Shown here: piece by piece, positions 21,579 through 34,419 of the stretch | Layout of the letters: each line of letters opens with the position of its first letter | Numbering within the stretch: position 1 is the stretch's first letter | Source of the DNA: Pachyseris speciosa | Lineage: Eukaryota > Cnidaria > Anthozoa > Scleractinia > Pachyseridae | Length of the DNA: 64,000 nucleotides | Direction: 5' to 3' | NCBI GenBank assembly: GCA_016490735.1 | Contig: JAEMWC010000151.1 | Coordinates: forward strand, 492,501-556,500 | The notes under the pieces: generated by a model | Seen by the model: only the letters and a program-made list of their open reading frames with translations | Database searches by the model: none | Told to the model about the DNA's origin: nothing | Translations under genes and position numbers: made by a program

Positions 21579-23006
21579 ATGGCGTTGAAGATGATTATGC
21601 TGTTTGTGGGTCTTGTCATCGTGGTAAGTATACGTTTTCCACATTTCCAATCACACAACTTCCTATTTTAGCGCCCAATGTCTTGATAAACACTTAAGGT
21701 GCTTCCCAAACACGAGCGACTATTTCGGCTTCGAATTAAGCGATTATTCAAACAAATATTAGTGTACTGAAAGAAATGCTGAAAGGACCTATGTACGAAA
21801 CACACGTCAACGATTATCCCACATCGATTTTTGCTGCAGACACTTAAGGATCTTGAACAATGAGCAACAATTAAGCTTCGTATCGTAGAGTAGATTACTT
21901 AGTCCCTTGGAGAGAAAAAGAGACACCCTCCTTATTTCCCTCTCAAAAGATGATGCAACACGTACTAATAAAATTCTGCTATCGACTTCGACCACATAAT
22001 CATTTCATTAGAAATAAACCAATGATGTATGTTATTTGTTAGGGTTTGTCTACCGGGAGTAAAACGCCCAGTGCAAATCACAAGAGAAAGAGGGCTACTG
22101 TTGGATGTAAGGTAAGATACCAAGTTTCCATTGCTCTCCTTGATTTCTTTACAACTAGCTAAGTGTGAAATACAGCGGCATAGAAGAAGCAAGAAAAATT
22201 CTAGGAAGTAGCGTACACGTTTTGCAGAGTTCTAAGCTTGTGGAGGCCTCAGTGTTGTCGGAGTTTGCGATCTTTATTTGAACTTAACTGAATATTCTGA
22301 ATATTCAATTTTTCAGGGATACAGCTCGTGTCCTCAGCAGAAATTCCGCCCCTTCTCCTGTCTTGATTACCTAAAAAGAGGCGACTCTAAGTGTGGTATC
22401 TACACACTCTTCGACTCCAGTGGTAACAGCTTTCCAGCTTACTGCGATCTACAGTCAGAGCCCGGATCTGCTTGGACCTTAGTGATGTCCTGGAGTAATT
22501 CATATCGTAAACTTCCCGCTTTCCAAAAGACCGTTTTCAAGGCCAATGCTCCAGTAAATGAGAACGCTCACAATTGGAATGTGTACCGCCTGAGTCTGGC
22601 ACGAATGAGATCCCTGCAGAGTCACTCCACTCACTGGCGAGCAACCTGCAGTTACCCCAACCAAGGTGTCGATTTCAGAGATTACCTCCGTGGAAGCTTC
22701 AAGGACTTCGACATCGTTGAATTCCTTGGAGACGCGAAGTGCAAAAAAGTGGAATACATCAACATCCGTGGACACATAGGCATCCATGTCACAGCAGCTT
22801 TCTGGCAGGTTGCTAAGCACTACTTCCTCCACATTGACAGTTCTCTTGGACATGGCTGTCAGTTTAAACCAGCATCAGGCTCAGTCCCAAGCGAAGACAA
22901 CTTCGGCTTACACGGGTCTATCAACCCAATTTCCGCTGCACGAAGGATAATCACTCGACAACACAGTGGTGGTTTGGGGGTCACCTGTGAGAAGTACTTC
23001 AATTAA
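21579..23006 (+). CDS. Secreted fibrinogen-like protein, copy 2 (three exons)
   Basis: Exons 21579-21623, 22043-22111 and 22317-23006, with GT-AG introns in phase 0. Exon 1 encodes M-A-L-K then a hydrophobic stretch typical of a signal peptide. Exon 2 adds a short propeptide ending in K-R-K-R, a furin-like site, then V-G-C-K. Exon 3 has C-P-Q-Q-K, K-C-G-I-Y, the fibrinogen-type F-P-A-Y-C-D-L-Q and S-A-W-T-L-V, and further conserved Cys and Trp (~267 residues in all). This resembles the N-terminal half of a fibrinogen C-terminal domain without its calcium loop, so ligand binding is possible but unproven. Compared with copy 4, one C is missing in the INPNF codons (~22928). The last ~25 residues are read in another frame, losing the final conserved Cys and the W-W-F-G-G-H-L end. 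It may be a real variant, a sequencing error or early decay. Confidence 0.8.
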
Positions 23007-23092
23007 TTCATTGGCCAAATACATCGAAGTTTTTTAGTAACTCTGTAAGCAGAAGACTTTGACAAAGATAAGGGTTAATGGTGAAACTGCTG

Positions 23093-23196
23093 AATAAACA
23101 ACTTTTGGGAACATAACGTTTGAGTGGCTTTTTGTGACTCGACCTTGCCGATAGTGGGGGAGGGGTGGTGGGAATTGGGGTTTGGAGGGAGGAGGA
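23093..23196 (+). terminator. Poly(A) signal plus G-rich downstream tract of copy 2
   Basis: AATAAA at 23093-23098 is followed after ~55 nt by G-blocks (23155-23196), matching the layout after copies 1 and 4. The spacer GTGACTCGAC is also shared with copy 1. Confidence 0.55.
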
Positions 23197-23199
23197 GTA

Positions 23200-26145
23200 G
23201 GAGACACAAATACCAATTCCAGCCACTTTAGCGGCTAGTTCCAGACTCTGTAAATTTGAGCGAACCGTATGAAAGTTAAACGCCAATCACTCGAGAACGT
23301 GACCGATTCAAGTGAAAGCAAAGTGGAAGCACGCACCCTATGCATGAGAATAAAAACGTTTGATTACGACATTTTATACACTGGAAGAACAGTCTAGCAC
23401 TGTAGAAAAAAGGAGACTTTGTTTATCCAAGATCTGCGATTAGCTTTGAATATTGAATCAGGGGCACCCAGCGACAAGTTTCGGTAGATGTCTGTTCGGT
23501 GGAGGGAAATTCTCTTTGTGCTTTCGGCGTCAATGAAAGATTGCACTCGGATTTTCGTAGCTAAAACGTGGCCTAAAAGATTCGCAATTGGGAAATCATA
23601 TCTCCTGAGGTTTTCGAAAAGGTCGTAATTGCTGTATTTGGCAGTCAAAAACGTCAATTAGCATTTTCGGAAGGAAAATAGTTCCCTAACATCGCCAACT
23701 ATTTCGGTCACGACAATTCAGCGCGACTTACGCGAAGTAGCTTTTACCGCTACTCTTCTTCTTGCATCCACGGGCTCATATCGCCGCGACGCGAGGGACA
23801 GAATTTGTTGTTTATATATACTAAAGTTTGGACCATACAGAAACCGCTGAGGAAAACAACTTGTGCAAAGAAAGTAGTCCATAAAACAAGCTTTCAATTT
23901 TTGCGAGAAATTTGGACAAACGACAGCCAAGATATCGTCTTTCGAAAACAGTGGATTTTACAGTTTTAATGTGGACTTTGGTTTATCAATTTTCTACCGT
24001 TTTGCCACAGAAAAACGAAAAGGATGGAAAATCACTCCGAGCTTCAGATTTTGGGTTTTGTCTCGGTATATGAACCTGTGAAGTTTTTCTTTGTTTTATC
24101 ACGATTATTTTCCTAGGCAGTATTGTTTGGGCTTCTTTGTTTTCTTTGTTTTACGTCACTCGTGAGAGTCACAGGTTCTTACACCGAGGATGAGCCCAAT
24201 TTTTTAATTTTGAATCTGGAGAGGGTCCACTACAGATGTCAGATCCGGCAAATGAAGTACCTAGCTCAGGAAAAGATTTATGCAACTTTGATGCTTCGGA
24301 TTCACGCGTTTTCGCCACCTAAATTATAAGGTTTGTATGGAATATCCCTTCGTTTTCGAGAGGCAGTAAAATGAAGTGTTTTTCACTCTCGTTTTATTCT
24401 TGTTTTTGTTTTAACAGATTGCTTTTACTTATGATATCATTATCCCGGTCCGGCAAATTGAAAAAATATTTCACGATTGCGAATATTTACAATTTTTCCG
24501 CGCCTTACATACGTTTCTTTATAAAATCGGCTGCCATGTTTACAGGCATTTTGTTATAAAACCGCGTGCCTACTGCAGGCGCGTGACCGGAATTGTTGGC
24601 GATGAAAGATTGTGGAAAGTTCATTTCAGCTTGCATTTTTTCAAAGAAAGATATTGTTCCCTAAAATTTTCGGCCTTAAACTAGGAAAGGCCAGAGCGAA
24701 ATAATATACGGTAAACGTGATTTAGAACTGGAGATTACTTGGGTAAGAAACCGAGGTCTGGTTAAGACATGCACTACCAGGGAGAGGACCCTTCCAGTGA
24801 CACGGAAGGAACTTGCTGTACTGCAAATTTTGGTGTAATGTTTAACCATGTCACTAGACTTTCAGCCTAAATAGAAGAGAAATACCCTCCTGTGAGCAAT
24901 CTAAGATATTAAGGGTATTTAAAAGGCCAAGTGAAAAGCTTTTTGGGGGAGGGTGTGATTCCCCACAATTTATTTATAATTTCTTGGCCTTAGAGAGATG
25001 GTAATTAACTGCAGAACCCAAAGAAAGTCTCGAGCTCACCGTTCTACCCCGCCAGTAGCCCTAACGAAATACCCGTTGAATGAACACTTAACAACTTGGA
25101 GACGGATAAATAGTATTCAAGCCATGACACCGGCCAAACCTCATGTTCCCTAATAGGTTCCAAAATAAACGGACTAGGCGTATCACCATGAGAAGTCTTA
25201 GTCCAAGTAAACCTGAAAACAAACCCCCCTTCGGTCCTTGAATCTAAATACCTGATTCGTCAAAAAGCGACCCAAGTCCGAAGCACGATGCCCGGTGAAA
25301 TATAATATCGATAACGAAGGAAACGGCGTCTCTTACTAAAATGTACTCATTGACCACAGAAAGGTGAACGGTGCCCTCTTTAGAACACCTAACAAAAGTT
25401 ATAAACTTCGTACAACGGTACTGCCTGTATGTGAATTAACAATTGCTCTACCGTCTGGCTCTTTTCCAATGAATCTAAGGTACTCTTTAACCCGAGAGTG
25501 TGCCATGGGATAAGAGGTATGCAAACAGCCGATATTGTTAAGAATAGCGCCCACTCTGAGTTTCCCCAGCTAAGAGTCTACCGATACCGGAGCCAAACGA
25601 TTTGCGCAATTACAACGATTGACAATGTATTACAGTTCTGCCACAGTTGTCCTTGCTTGAGAAGATCGTCTGAAGCAAATAAATAAATGCATATCGGAGG
25701 AGATAAAGAAAAGAGAAAATCGAGAGCTGCCGTTCAAGGGCGGAGTTCTGCCGGTGGCAGGGCTTTCGAACTCTAACCGCACTGGAAAATACTCGGAAAC
25801 GCCTGGATATCTCCATATTCTTGGTTGGCACATTAAGTTTGTTAAAAAGTGTTTGCAAACCAAAGGCCTGCAAAAATTAGTATCGAAATCACTGAGAATA
25901 AGTAAAAAAGTCAATTCCGATCCCCGTAAAACGTTGCAAGTGGTCAACGAACTTACTTCGCGTACTTTAAAACTGGAAGATCATCGATTAAAGAAGTAAA
26001 ACTGGAAACTGGGTGGAACTTCTTTAACTAAATCGTCTCACTTTTAAAATGCTTCCAACGATCATCTTTTTTGTTTTGAAATCGCGGTATTGTTAAATGA
26101 TGCCGGGCTTTTGATCTGGTTCATTACGCCGAGTTGTCGCTTGTC
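23200..26145. other. No gene seen
   Basis: About 2.9 kb of AT-rich sequence. Only short open frames occur, and none shows a recognisable motif, splice context or repeat with enough support. Confidence 0.4.
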
Positions 26146-26147
26146 CC

Positions 26148-26555
26148 CGGTTTCGCCACAGGGCACCCACACAAACTATGTGACCTCTGGCTTTCAGCTT
26201 GCCAAGTGTGCGGTTTGGAAGCTTTGCGATAGGAATTTGCTGTTGAAATTTGGCTCGGCGCTGGACCAGTCCAAAATCGTGGAAATCAGATCTTTAATCC
26301 CTTCTCACTCTACTATACGCTCAGGTAAACGTCGCACGCAAAACTCTTCAAATCGCTAAAATTCGCCGTTTTCAGCAACAAGAACGAGATCACACAACAT
26401 TTCAGGTAAAAAGACATTTATTTTGATCTTATATATGGATATCACCGTAGTATATTACGATAATATAAACCTTTTCGATATTCCCATATATTTCATCTAA
26501 ATTCAAAATACCCAACGGTCACACAGTTTGTGTGGGATCCCTGTGGTTTCGCAAA
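26148..26555. repeat. Inverted-repeat element with ~38-bp arms
   Basis: Arms of the type CCACAGGG...CCCACACAAACT.TGTGACC at 26148-26186, with the inverse at 26516-26555, around ~330 bp. This fits a small non-autonomous DNA element. Target duplications could not be identified. Confidence 0.6.
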
Positions 26556-26559
26556 GCAA

Positions 26560-28295
26560 ATGACTACAAATGCAACTTGCATTTTTTTAATTGCATGCAT
26601 AATTGTTCATATTTCTTCATTGAAACCGGGAACAATCCGTTCACAGGTTTAAAATCAAAACAGCAAAGTATTGAACGATCCATTCTTGTGGTAATGGTTT
26701 CTAATTTGCGTTAAGAAATATACTCATACGTTCTCATTCAATTATCCTGTCCTTTCGCTTTATGTGCTTTATACTGTGTTCAAAATACAGTCGACCATGC
26801 GGCTTGGCAAAAGAAGGGAAACGTTGAGGTCCACATTGAAACACGGAACGAAAACAAAGCAACACAGCGTTACGGTGTAGTCATTGATCACGGAGATCTC
26901 GGCAAGGAAGAGAAATTAATTGTCACGCAGTTTAGGCAAGCTGCGAACTGAACGTAAGACTAGAATGCCCGATGGGGCATAAAAATTGCAGTCGATAAAG
27001 AGACTTAACGACAAGTCAGATCAAAAACACGGAAGAGTTGACCAAACCCGCAGAAGCCATTACACAAACTGACCTTGTAGAAACTCATGAGAAGCCAGAG
27101 CCTCGATTTTATTGCGAAAGCGGCGTAGAACGCCGCATTCACTGAATATTTGTGGGAGATTATAATTAAGCTATCAATCAACTCCATTGTTTAGAAGGAA
27201 GAGGCCATTCACTCAAAGAGCTCCAGTCATGTCTTAAAACCTGTCAACATAAGTTAATTTGGCGAGCTTTAAATCAGTTTCCAGTTATCTCTTGACACTA
27301 TCTATTAACCCAGCACAGAAATCGGAAGGGATTTAAAAGGAACTCCGGGGTTTTGTAAATAGTATTTACAAAAGAAGAGAACAAAACGGCCCGTTAGAGA
27401 AATTGGGTTAAAATGCAAGTACCACACATAAAAAAAAAGTGCATTAAAATTTATACAATTTTACAGAGCTGTATCATCGACGAAAGTTTGCTAGTTTCCG
27501 TCCCGTCCTGTCTCGGAACACACCTTCTTAAATCTTAAAACCACCAAATCGGTTTGCTGCGCAATCGGGTTGACCACTGGCGTAGTTTGAAGTGCTCGAC
27601 TCGAAAACAGATCTATCTCTCGAACACGAGGCTTAACAACAGAGATCAGAACGCCGGGCAACAGATAAGATACAGTTATGAATGGTTCAAACGACTGTAC
27701 GTCGTAAATCACGAAGAAATTGCCACTTCATTCCGAATTAAAAAATAACTCAATTTTTAGCTAAAGCTATGTCTTGCAGCACACTAAGGTAGTTTGTCTT
27801 TTGCCGCGATGAGAGATTTTGATTACTTTTTCCAAAGCCTATAATCACGATCCTGTCACTTTGGCCATATTGTTTTCCATTAGTGAAGATTCCATTGGAG
27901 TTTCGCTCGTGTGCATCGTTGCTGATAATCATGATTCCTGTGGAGGCAGCCACCGCAGGCTTCAACAGCGTGAGCTTGCAGAAGCAAGCAAAATGGTGCT
28001 TTCTTCGCGCGCAAAATGTGCGGTTGACTTCGGATGGTATACGCTTCATGAGATCTAACTACAATTCGCCAATTCTCTCAACTTCCGGCTAACATCAGAA
28101 CAATAACTTATTTGAAAATTGCTTCGGAATTTACATATGAGCGAGAATGGGACATAAATTGCGATCACAACTGCGAGGATCATCTTTCATTTTAATGCTG
28201 CTTTTGCTTTAGTTCAGGGCAATTGGGACGCATGCAGAAAAACAAGCAGCCAGGGGAAGTTATTTCACACTTAAAAGCTCGTGGTTTCCGTCCTT
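26560..28295. other. No gene seen
   Basis: The open frames around 27750-28090 are short and overlap on both strands. None carries a motif I can name. Confidence 0.4.
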
Positions 28296-28299
28296 AGTT

Positions 28300-29950
28300 T
28301 CCACCTGTAAATGAACTTAAGAGGGAGCGGAAACCCTTACGATCCTACTTGGAATATTTAGCTAGGGATGCATCTCATCACCTCAAAAGTATGGGCGCGC
28401 CGCCTGTAAACTTAAGAGGGAGCGGAAACCCTTACAGTTTTTAGTCATTACATTAGAAATGTTGAGTTTAAAGAACAATTATTTATAAAATTTAGCTAGG
28501 GATGGATCTCATCACCTCAAAAATATGGGCGCGCCGCCTGTAAACTTAAGAGGGAGCGGAAACCCTTACAATTCTAAGTCATTAAATTTAAAATGTTGAA
28601 TTTAAAGAACAATAATTTATAAAATTTTGCTAGGGATGGATCTCATCACCTCAAAAGTATGGGCGCGCCGCCTGTAAACTCAAGAGGGAGCGGAAACCCT
28701 TACAACAATAAGTCATTACATTAAAAATGTTGAATTTAGAGAACAATTATTTATAAAATTTAGCTAGGAATGGATCTCATCACCTCAAAAGTATGGGCAC
28801 GCCGCCTGTAAACTTAAGAGGGAGCGGAAACCCTTACAGTTTTAAGTCATGACATTAGAAATGTTGAATTTAAAGAACAATTATTTATAAAATTTAGCTA
28901 GGGATGGATCTCATCACCTCAAAAGTATGGGCGCGCCGCCTGTAAACTCAAGAGGGAGCGGAAACCCTTACAACAATAAATCATTACATTAAAAAATGTT
29001 GAATTTAGAGAACAATTATTTATAAAATTTAGCTAGGATTGGAACTCATCACCTCAAAAGTATGGGCACGACGCCTGTAAACTTAAGAGGGAGCGGAAAC
29101 CCTTACAGTTTTAAGTCATTACCTTAGAAATGTTGAATTTAAAGAACAATTATTTATAAAATTTAGCTAGGAATGGATCTCATCACCTCAAAAGTATGGG
29201 CGCGCCGCCTGTAAACTTAAGAGGGAGCGGAAACCCTTACAATTCTAAGTCATTGGATTTAAAATGTTGAATTTAAAGAACAATTATTTATAAAATTTAG
29301 CTGGGGATGGATCTCATCACCTCAAAAGTATGGGCGCGCCGCCTGTAAACTCAAGAGAGAGCGTAAACCCTTACAACAATAAATCATTACATTAAAAATG
29401 TTGAATTTAGAGAACAATTATTTATAAAATTTAGCTAGGATTGGATCTCATCACCTCAAAAGTATGGGCGCGCTGCCTGTAAACTTAAGAGGGAGTGGAA
29501 ACCCTTACAATTCTAAGTCATTAGATTTAAAATGTTGAATTTAAAGAACAATTATTTATAAAATTTAGCTGGGGATGGATCTCATCACCTCAAAAGTATG
29601 GGCGCGCCGCCTGTAAACTCAAGAGGGAGCGGAAACCCTTACAACAATAAGTCATTACATTAAAAATGTTGAATTTAGAGAACAATTATTTATAAAATTT
29701 AGCTAGGAATAGATCTCATCACCTCAAAAGTATGGGCGCGCCGCCTGTAAACTTAAGAGGGAGCGGAAACCCTTACAATTCTAAGTCATTAGATTTGAAA
29801 TGTTGAATCTAAAGAATAATAATTTGGAATATTTAGCTAGGGATGGATCTCGTCGCCTCAAAAGTATGGGCGCGCCGCCTGTAAACTTAAGAGGGAGCGG
29901 AAACCCTTACAGTTTTAAGTCATTACATTTAAAATGTTGTAATTAAAGAG
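28300..29950. repeat. 134-bp satellite array, ~13 units
   Basis: The landmark GGGCGCGCC (or GGGCACG.C, GGGCGCGCT) recurs at 28393, 28527, 28661, 28795, 28929, 29064, 29198, 29332, 29466, 29600, 29734 and 29868, so spacing is 134 bp (once 135). Every unit also has GAGGGAGCGGAAACCCTTAC (with rare changes) and ATCTCATCACCTC. The bases after CCCTTAC fall into three subtypes (GTTTTAAG, AATTCTAAG, ACAATAAG). The first unit and the last differ more. No ORF spans units because 134 is not a multiple of three. Confidence 0.95.
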
Positions 29951-30795
29951 CTGTTATTTCTACGGACGTTTCATTGTCTACATGCTGTAGGTAATGTTGG
30001 TTCAATTTAAAGAAATTGATTCAAAGTAATTTATTCATGAATTAGTTTACTGGTTATTTATAAAGCTCTTAATTATTCTGCTTGTACTTATCTTGTTTTG
30101 GCGCGCTTTCTGAATCTTGGCGGGCTTTTCTTTTCTTTCGTTTCTCCCGATGTTTGTTGAGAGGTTTTCTTGATTTGTACGTCCATCGTTTGATTCTGCG
30201 TCAAATGGTTTATATCACAGTGATGTTAAGTTCGATGACTTTGATTTGGGTCCATCACTGGTTAGTATATTTAATGGCTGTTTATGGCGCTCTTCAGAGA
30301 GACGAAAGCATCTGCTCGCAAGATGTCCGGTACAGAGGCATTTGTGAGGCTCATAAGCTTATTACCGGCAAGTACGGCACTAAATACAGTCGATCGCCAC
30401 ATCAACATCCTTGAACCATTGTTTCCAAAATGGGCCTCCATTTCCATCGTGAAGATCGGTGATATTTACACGGCGGATTTCATCACGAAATAAACTGAAT
30501 ATTTTCGCTTAAATATTTGGTGCACGAACGATTGTTTACGCGTACCAAGTCTTTTAACGCGAGCAACGAGATTGGGCCAGCAAAAGGGTAGCTATGTTGC
30601 CACGATTGCCATGATTTTCCAACACTGAACAAAGCAAAGAGTTACCGAAAATAGACTGATCAAATTTACCTTTGCTAGATATTAACTATTATAGTCTGTT
30701 TTTTCCGTTCCACTGACATCGACAACAATAACAAAGTAACAGACAGATTCGGATTAATGAACACACTTGAGGTGTGCAAAGGCATGTGTGAAAAC
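29951..30795. other. No confirmed gene
   Basis: Overlapping open frames occur at 30082-30493 (110 and 69 codons). The first is hydrophobic and the second has no known motif. Without splice or homology evidence I do not call them. Confidence 0.35.
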
Positions 30796-30801
30796 TAAGT
30801 A

Positions 30802-31779
30802 GGGACTTTAAGCATCGACGACGGGAATGGCAACGGTGACGGAGAAACCGAGAAAATACTGGGGAGAGGACGCGGTTGTGGAGTGAAATTGAAAGCAGTT
30901 AAGCAGCCGCCGAAGACGCCAACTTCTCTCGAAATATTCCTTCGCGTTCAGCCATTTTAATGATGATATGACCGATGTAGATTTTTTACTGTTGTACAAG
31001 CTGAATACGTCAACAAATCAGTGCCGGAGAACAACAAGTGTTTATCGGAGATTAGATTTCGGAAACAAGATATCACATTTTTAGCCGAGGTAATGCAATG
31101 AAATAAAATAAAAGACCAATATATTACCTAGAAGTAGCGACTAGATTGACATGAACTCAATTGAAATGTTCTGCATCGAAGGCCGGGATTTGCGAGAAAC
31201 GCAGCATGCCAGCATGCATGTCAGTTTCGATACTTTACATCTAGGAATTTGAACTGGAAACTACGATATGATAGAGAGTTTGAGACGTTAGTTTTGAGCA
31301 ACATAGACTAGTTATTTTTCTCGGCCAGGTTTAGTGTAAATTAACAGCTCTAGTATGTCTTATTTGGAATGCGAAAAAGTAATGTCGGAGAAAACTATGG
31401 ATAAACAGTGTGAGACTCGCAAATCATTTCTAATTTCGGAGGCATCGGCGCTAGCTTTTTGTTTTGAAACAGCCGACTGATGAAATTGTTTAAGCTTATA
31501 TTTTGGGGAAGAAAATAAGGCAACAACTCAATGATTCTATTCCTTAGTATCTTAATGTATCAATCCATATTAAAATTATCAATTGGGGGCATAATAGAGC
31601 GAAAATATGTGAAATGCTACTCACGTTTTCACGCAACGCCAAACTAAGCTCTCTCACGTCGGGCCCCGGAGCAGAACGTCAAAATATTTCGCGCCATACA
31701 TGCGCAGTGCGAAGTTGGGGTTTTCCCTATATTGTCTCACGTCCCCGTTGCCGTTCCCGTTGTCGATGCTTAAAGTCCC
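30802..31779. mobile_element. TA-flanked element with ~45-bp terminal inverted repeats
   Basis: GGGACTTTAAGCATCGAC begins at 30802 and its inverse ends at 31779. The similarity extends ~45 bp (ACGGGAA.GGCAACG). TA flanks both ends (30800-30801 and 31780-31781). No transposase is seen in the ~0.98 kb, so it is non-autonomous. A TA duplication is compatible with Tc1/mariner-type mobilisation. Confidence 0.65.
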
Positions 31780-32117
31780 TATTAACTCATCAGTGCCTGA
31801 CCGCAATGCGTCGCCTTTCGTGACTGTCACCATAGAAATACGCTCTCCTGGTGCGCGCACTAAAATCTAGCCTCTAGCTTGGCATGATCAAACATGCGGG
31901 AAACCGTTATCCACGGACACGTATAATTTACTCGCCATCAAATCAGTTCCAAATCGCAGTAAGTCGGCTCCAACAGTCTCAGCGAATTCTTGAAAAGCCT
32001 CCGAGATAAAAAGCACCAAACGTGAACGATTCCCTATAAGTCCTGTATGAACCCCACTTTGATATGAAACAAGGTTGCGAAGAGACCGCGAATTAACGGT
32101 CGCGGCGGGCGATGCAT

Positions 32118-32400
32118 CAAGCCTATATTGGGCCTTCAAATCGAGATTTGTCAAACGTAAACTGCTGGCTCACCGCAAATAAATGGACTCAACACCGAAG
32201 TTATGATAATAGGCTAAAGACAGTTTACCTGCTCCACATGTTTTTCAGGAATAATACACAATTAGCAGAGTCAATTTTACAAAGTCCCAAATGAAGAATG
32301 ATCCTTTACAAAGTCTCTTGGTGTAATTATTGACGAAAATTTAACATGGAGTAATGATATCGACCAGGAAGATCGAAGGAGACTCTGCTCGCAGGGTAGA
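32118..32400 (+). pseudogene. LINE C reverse transcriptase scrap
   Basis: N-V-N-C-W-L-T-A-N-K is followed, after a shift, by T-E-V-M-I-I-G. A separate piece reads K-S-L-G-V-I-I-D-E-N-L-T-W at ~32315-32355. These are standard thumb-region motifs of cnidarian LINE RTs. Frameshifts and deletions break the frame. Confidence 0.6.
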
Positions 32401-32454
32401 TATCGACGCAATATCGAAGAAAATGTATTCTGATATTGTGCCTCCTGTAACCCA

Positions 32455-33068
32455 TCCAGGATGAACACACTCCGGTCGAAACTGAAGCCATCTTAAAAAC
32501 CTATTCGGGAGATAAGATAACACTTGAATAAAGGCAAATTATATGTTCACGTGGAACACAACAGCCAGGTCAATGACTTAACCTTGTATATGCCTTGCAC
32601 ACACAAGAACCAACTCAAATGGAATGGTATGTGTTCCATTGCAAAAGAACAGGTGATGCACGACACCCAGAAAAAACTAGAGAAGTTCTCAGGGAAATAC
32701 AGCGAGGTATTCCAGGACGACCTTAGCGAACTAAAGTCATCGAAAACAAAGATAACGTTAAAGGAAGGTAGCCAACCCAAGTTTTGCAGAACAAGGCCTG
32801 TTCCAAAAGCAATCAGAAAACCGAAGGTAGAAGCAGACTTGAAATGCCTGGAAAAAGAAGGAATGTTACACGAGGTCAAATTGAGTGACTGGGCGACGCC
32901 TATCGATATCGTACCAGTGGTCAAACCCAACGGTACAGTACGAATCTGTGGTAACTACAAGGTTAAAGTAAATCCTTAACGCAGGCTAAAGAGTATCCAC
33001 TTCCGCGCGCGCCTTCACGACATTTTCGCGAAGTTGTCAGGAGGGCAGAACTTTATCAAAATTGACCT
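32455..33068 (+). pseudogene. Ty3/gypsy-type pol fragment (linker and start of RT)
   Basis: A 151-codon open stretch (32524-32979) covers the linker before RT (K-Y-S-E-V-F-Q-D-D-L). It continues with the RT entry motifs: P-V-P-K-A-I-R, L-E-K-E-G-M-L, W-A-T-P-I-D-I-V-P-V-V-K and V-R-I-C-G-N-Y-K, where D is usual in place of N. A frameshift follows. The remnant continues in other frames to D-I-F-A-K-L-S-G-G-Q-N-F-I-K-I-D-L at ~33066 and then stops abruptly before the catalytic palm. No LTRs were recognised nearby, so it is a truncated relic. Confidence 0.85.
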
Positions 33069-34410
33069 TTGAAAGCTATAGCTATGCTCCAACGAGTATA
33101 TCTTTCAGTGAACACTCTCTCTTGTATGATATTAGTGGCGGTTCTTTAAATATTTCTCTGAGTGTCAGTTGCTTCTCTATAAAATGCCATTTGATCATGA
33201 CGACTTATTTTAAATTTGGTACTGAAGGATGATATCGTGTTACAGGCAGCAAGATTCCTTTGTTTTCGTTCTCGTTTTGCTCGAGGAATCGCTTTCTGTT
33301 TCGAAACTTTACTTCTACGGGCTATCTACAAGTTGTTTTTTCAACTTTTTTCTCTTAAACTAGTGTTTTAGAGGAGTTTGTCCTCAGAAGTCCTAAAGCC
33401 CCTCCTTTCACAAATCCCCTCCTAACACGGGGTGGGTGACAGGGTGAGAAATTTGTATATTGAAATGGCAGTAGACTTGAGGTGGGTTCTCACATCAAGA
33501 ACTGATTTTGTTTGGAATCTTACGCCTTTTTATATGCTGGTGTCCAAGAAAGTTTTTTCGGTTTCTGAAACTTGATGTTAGGGTGGTGTTTGTTCGCTTT
33601 CTCAGTGAGCTGTGCTACAGTATTTCTCCTCTATTTGTGTTCCAGAAGGAGAATATTTTATCAATGTAGCGTTTCCAAACAAGCGGTTTAATCAGGCTTT
33701 GGCTTATAATTTGCGTTTCGACTTTTGCCATGAAGACCATTGGCGGTAAGTTGGTTACTCAGATCGAGAAAGTGTGGCTCCATTTTCTGACACATTTATC
33801 GTGAAGGCAAAGTTTGTAGTTGATTATAGATTACCTTAAGCACCATGAAGTGACGGAGTTCGAAAAGAGGAAGAGAGCAGATGAGCGGGTGAAGGAGAGC
33901 CAGATAACAAAGGAAAAAGTCTACGATGATTATGCTTGAAAAGGTCTGTATGAAGAGTCTACCAAACCACTGTCCTCGAACAGCCCCGAGTTCCAGAGCT
34001 GGAACTGATAAAGAATCCTTGCAAAACAGTGATAACGACAACAGTGATGACGATGACAGAAGAAGAAGTGAGAGCGATGGTAATGATGAGAACGACAATG
34101 ATTCCATCCTCTTGCTTTTATAGATGTCGAGAGAGAAGTTGAGAGGCCAGCTATGACGCTCTCAGGAAGATCCATGACCAGAAGATCGGAAATTGACTTT
34201 TTATTCTTTCTATTCTTTATATTTTTATGCTTGAAAAACAGTGAAGAAATGTCATAGAAAACAGACAGGATTTATTTTATAAATTAACAGAAGTGACCGT
34301 TACAACTGTAGAATGAGTTTTCATCAGCTTTGTCTTGAACAAAAATACAAATCATATTGTACATTGGAAAATATATGCATGTCAGGTTTGATTACGACTT
34401 TTTTTGAGGG
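33069..34410. other. Mostly non-coding; possible coding relic near 33820-34010
   Basis: One + strand frame from ~33818 reads a Lys/Glu-rich stretch (D-Y-L-K-H-H-E-V-T-E-F-E-K-R-K-R) to a stop at ~33936 and continues (K-G-L-Y-E-E-S) after it. This resembles the charged C-terminal part of some cnidarian repeat-encoded proteins but cannot be assigned. The rest shows nothing. Confidence 0.3.
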
Positions 34411-34419
34411 GGATCACCT

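Noticed and set aside
28300..29950. CRISPR array, because of regular spacing
   Set aside because: The units are tandem 134-bp satellites with related linkers, not short repeats separated by unique spacers, and the DNA is eukaryotic with no cas genes.
33926..34123. Asp/Ser-rich acidic protein
   Set aside because: Composition comes from a short GATGAC-rich run. There is no start or splice context, and the adjoining Lys/Glu frame is interrupted by stops.
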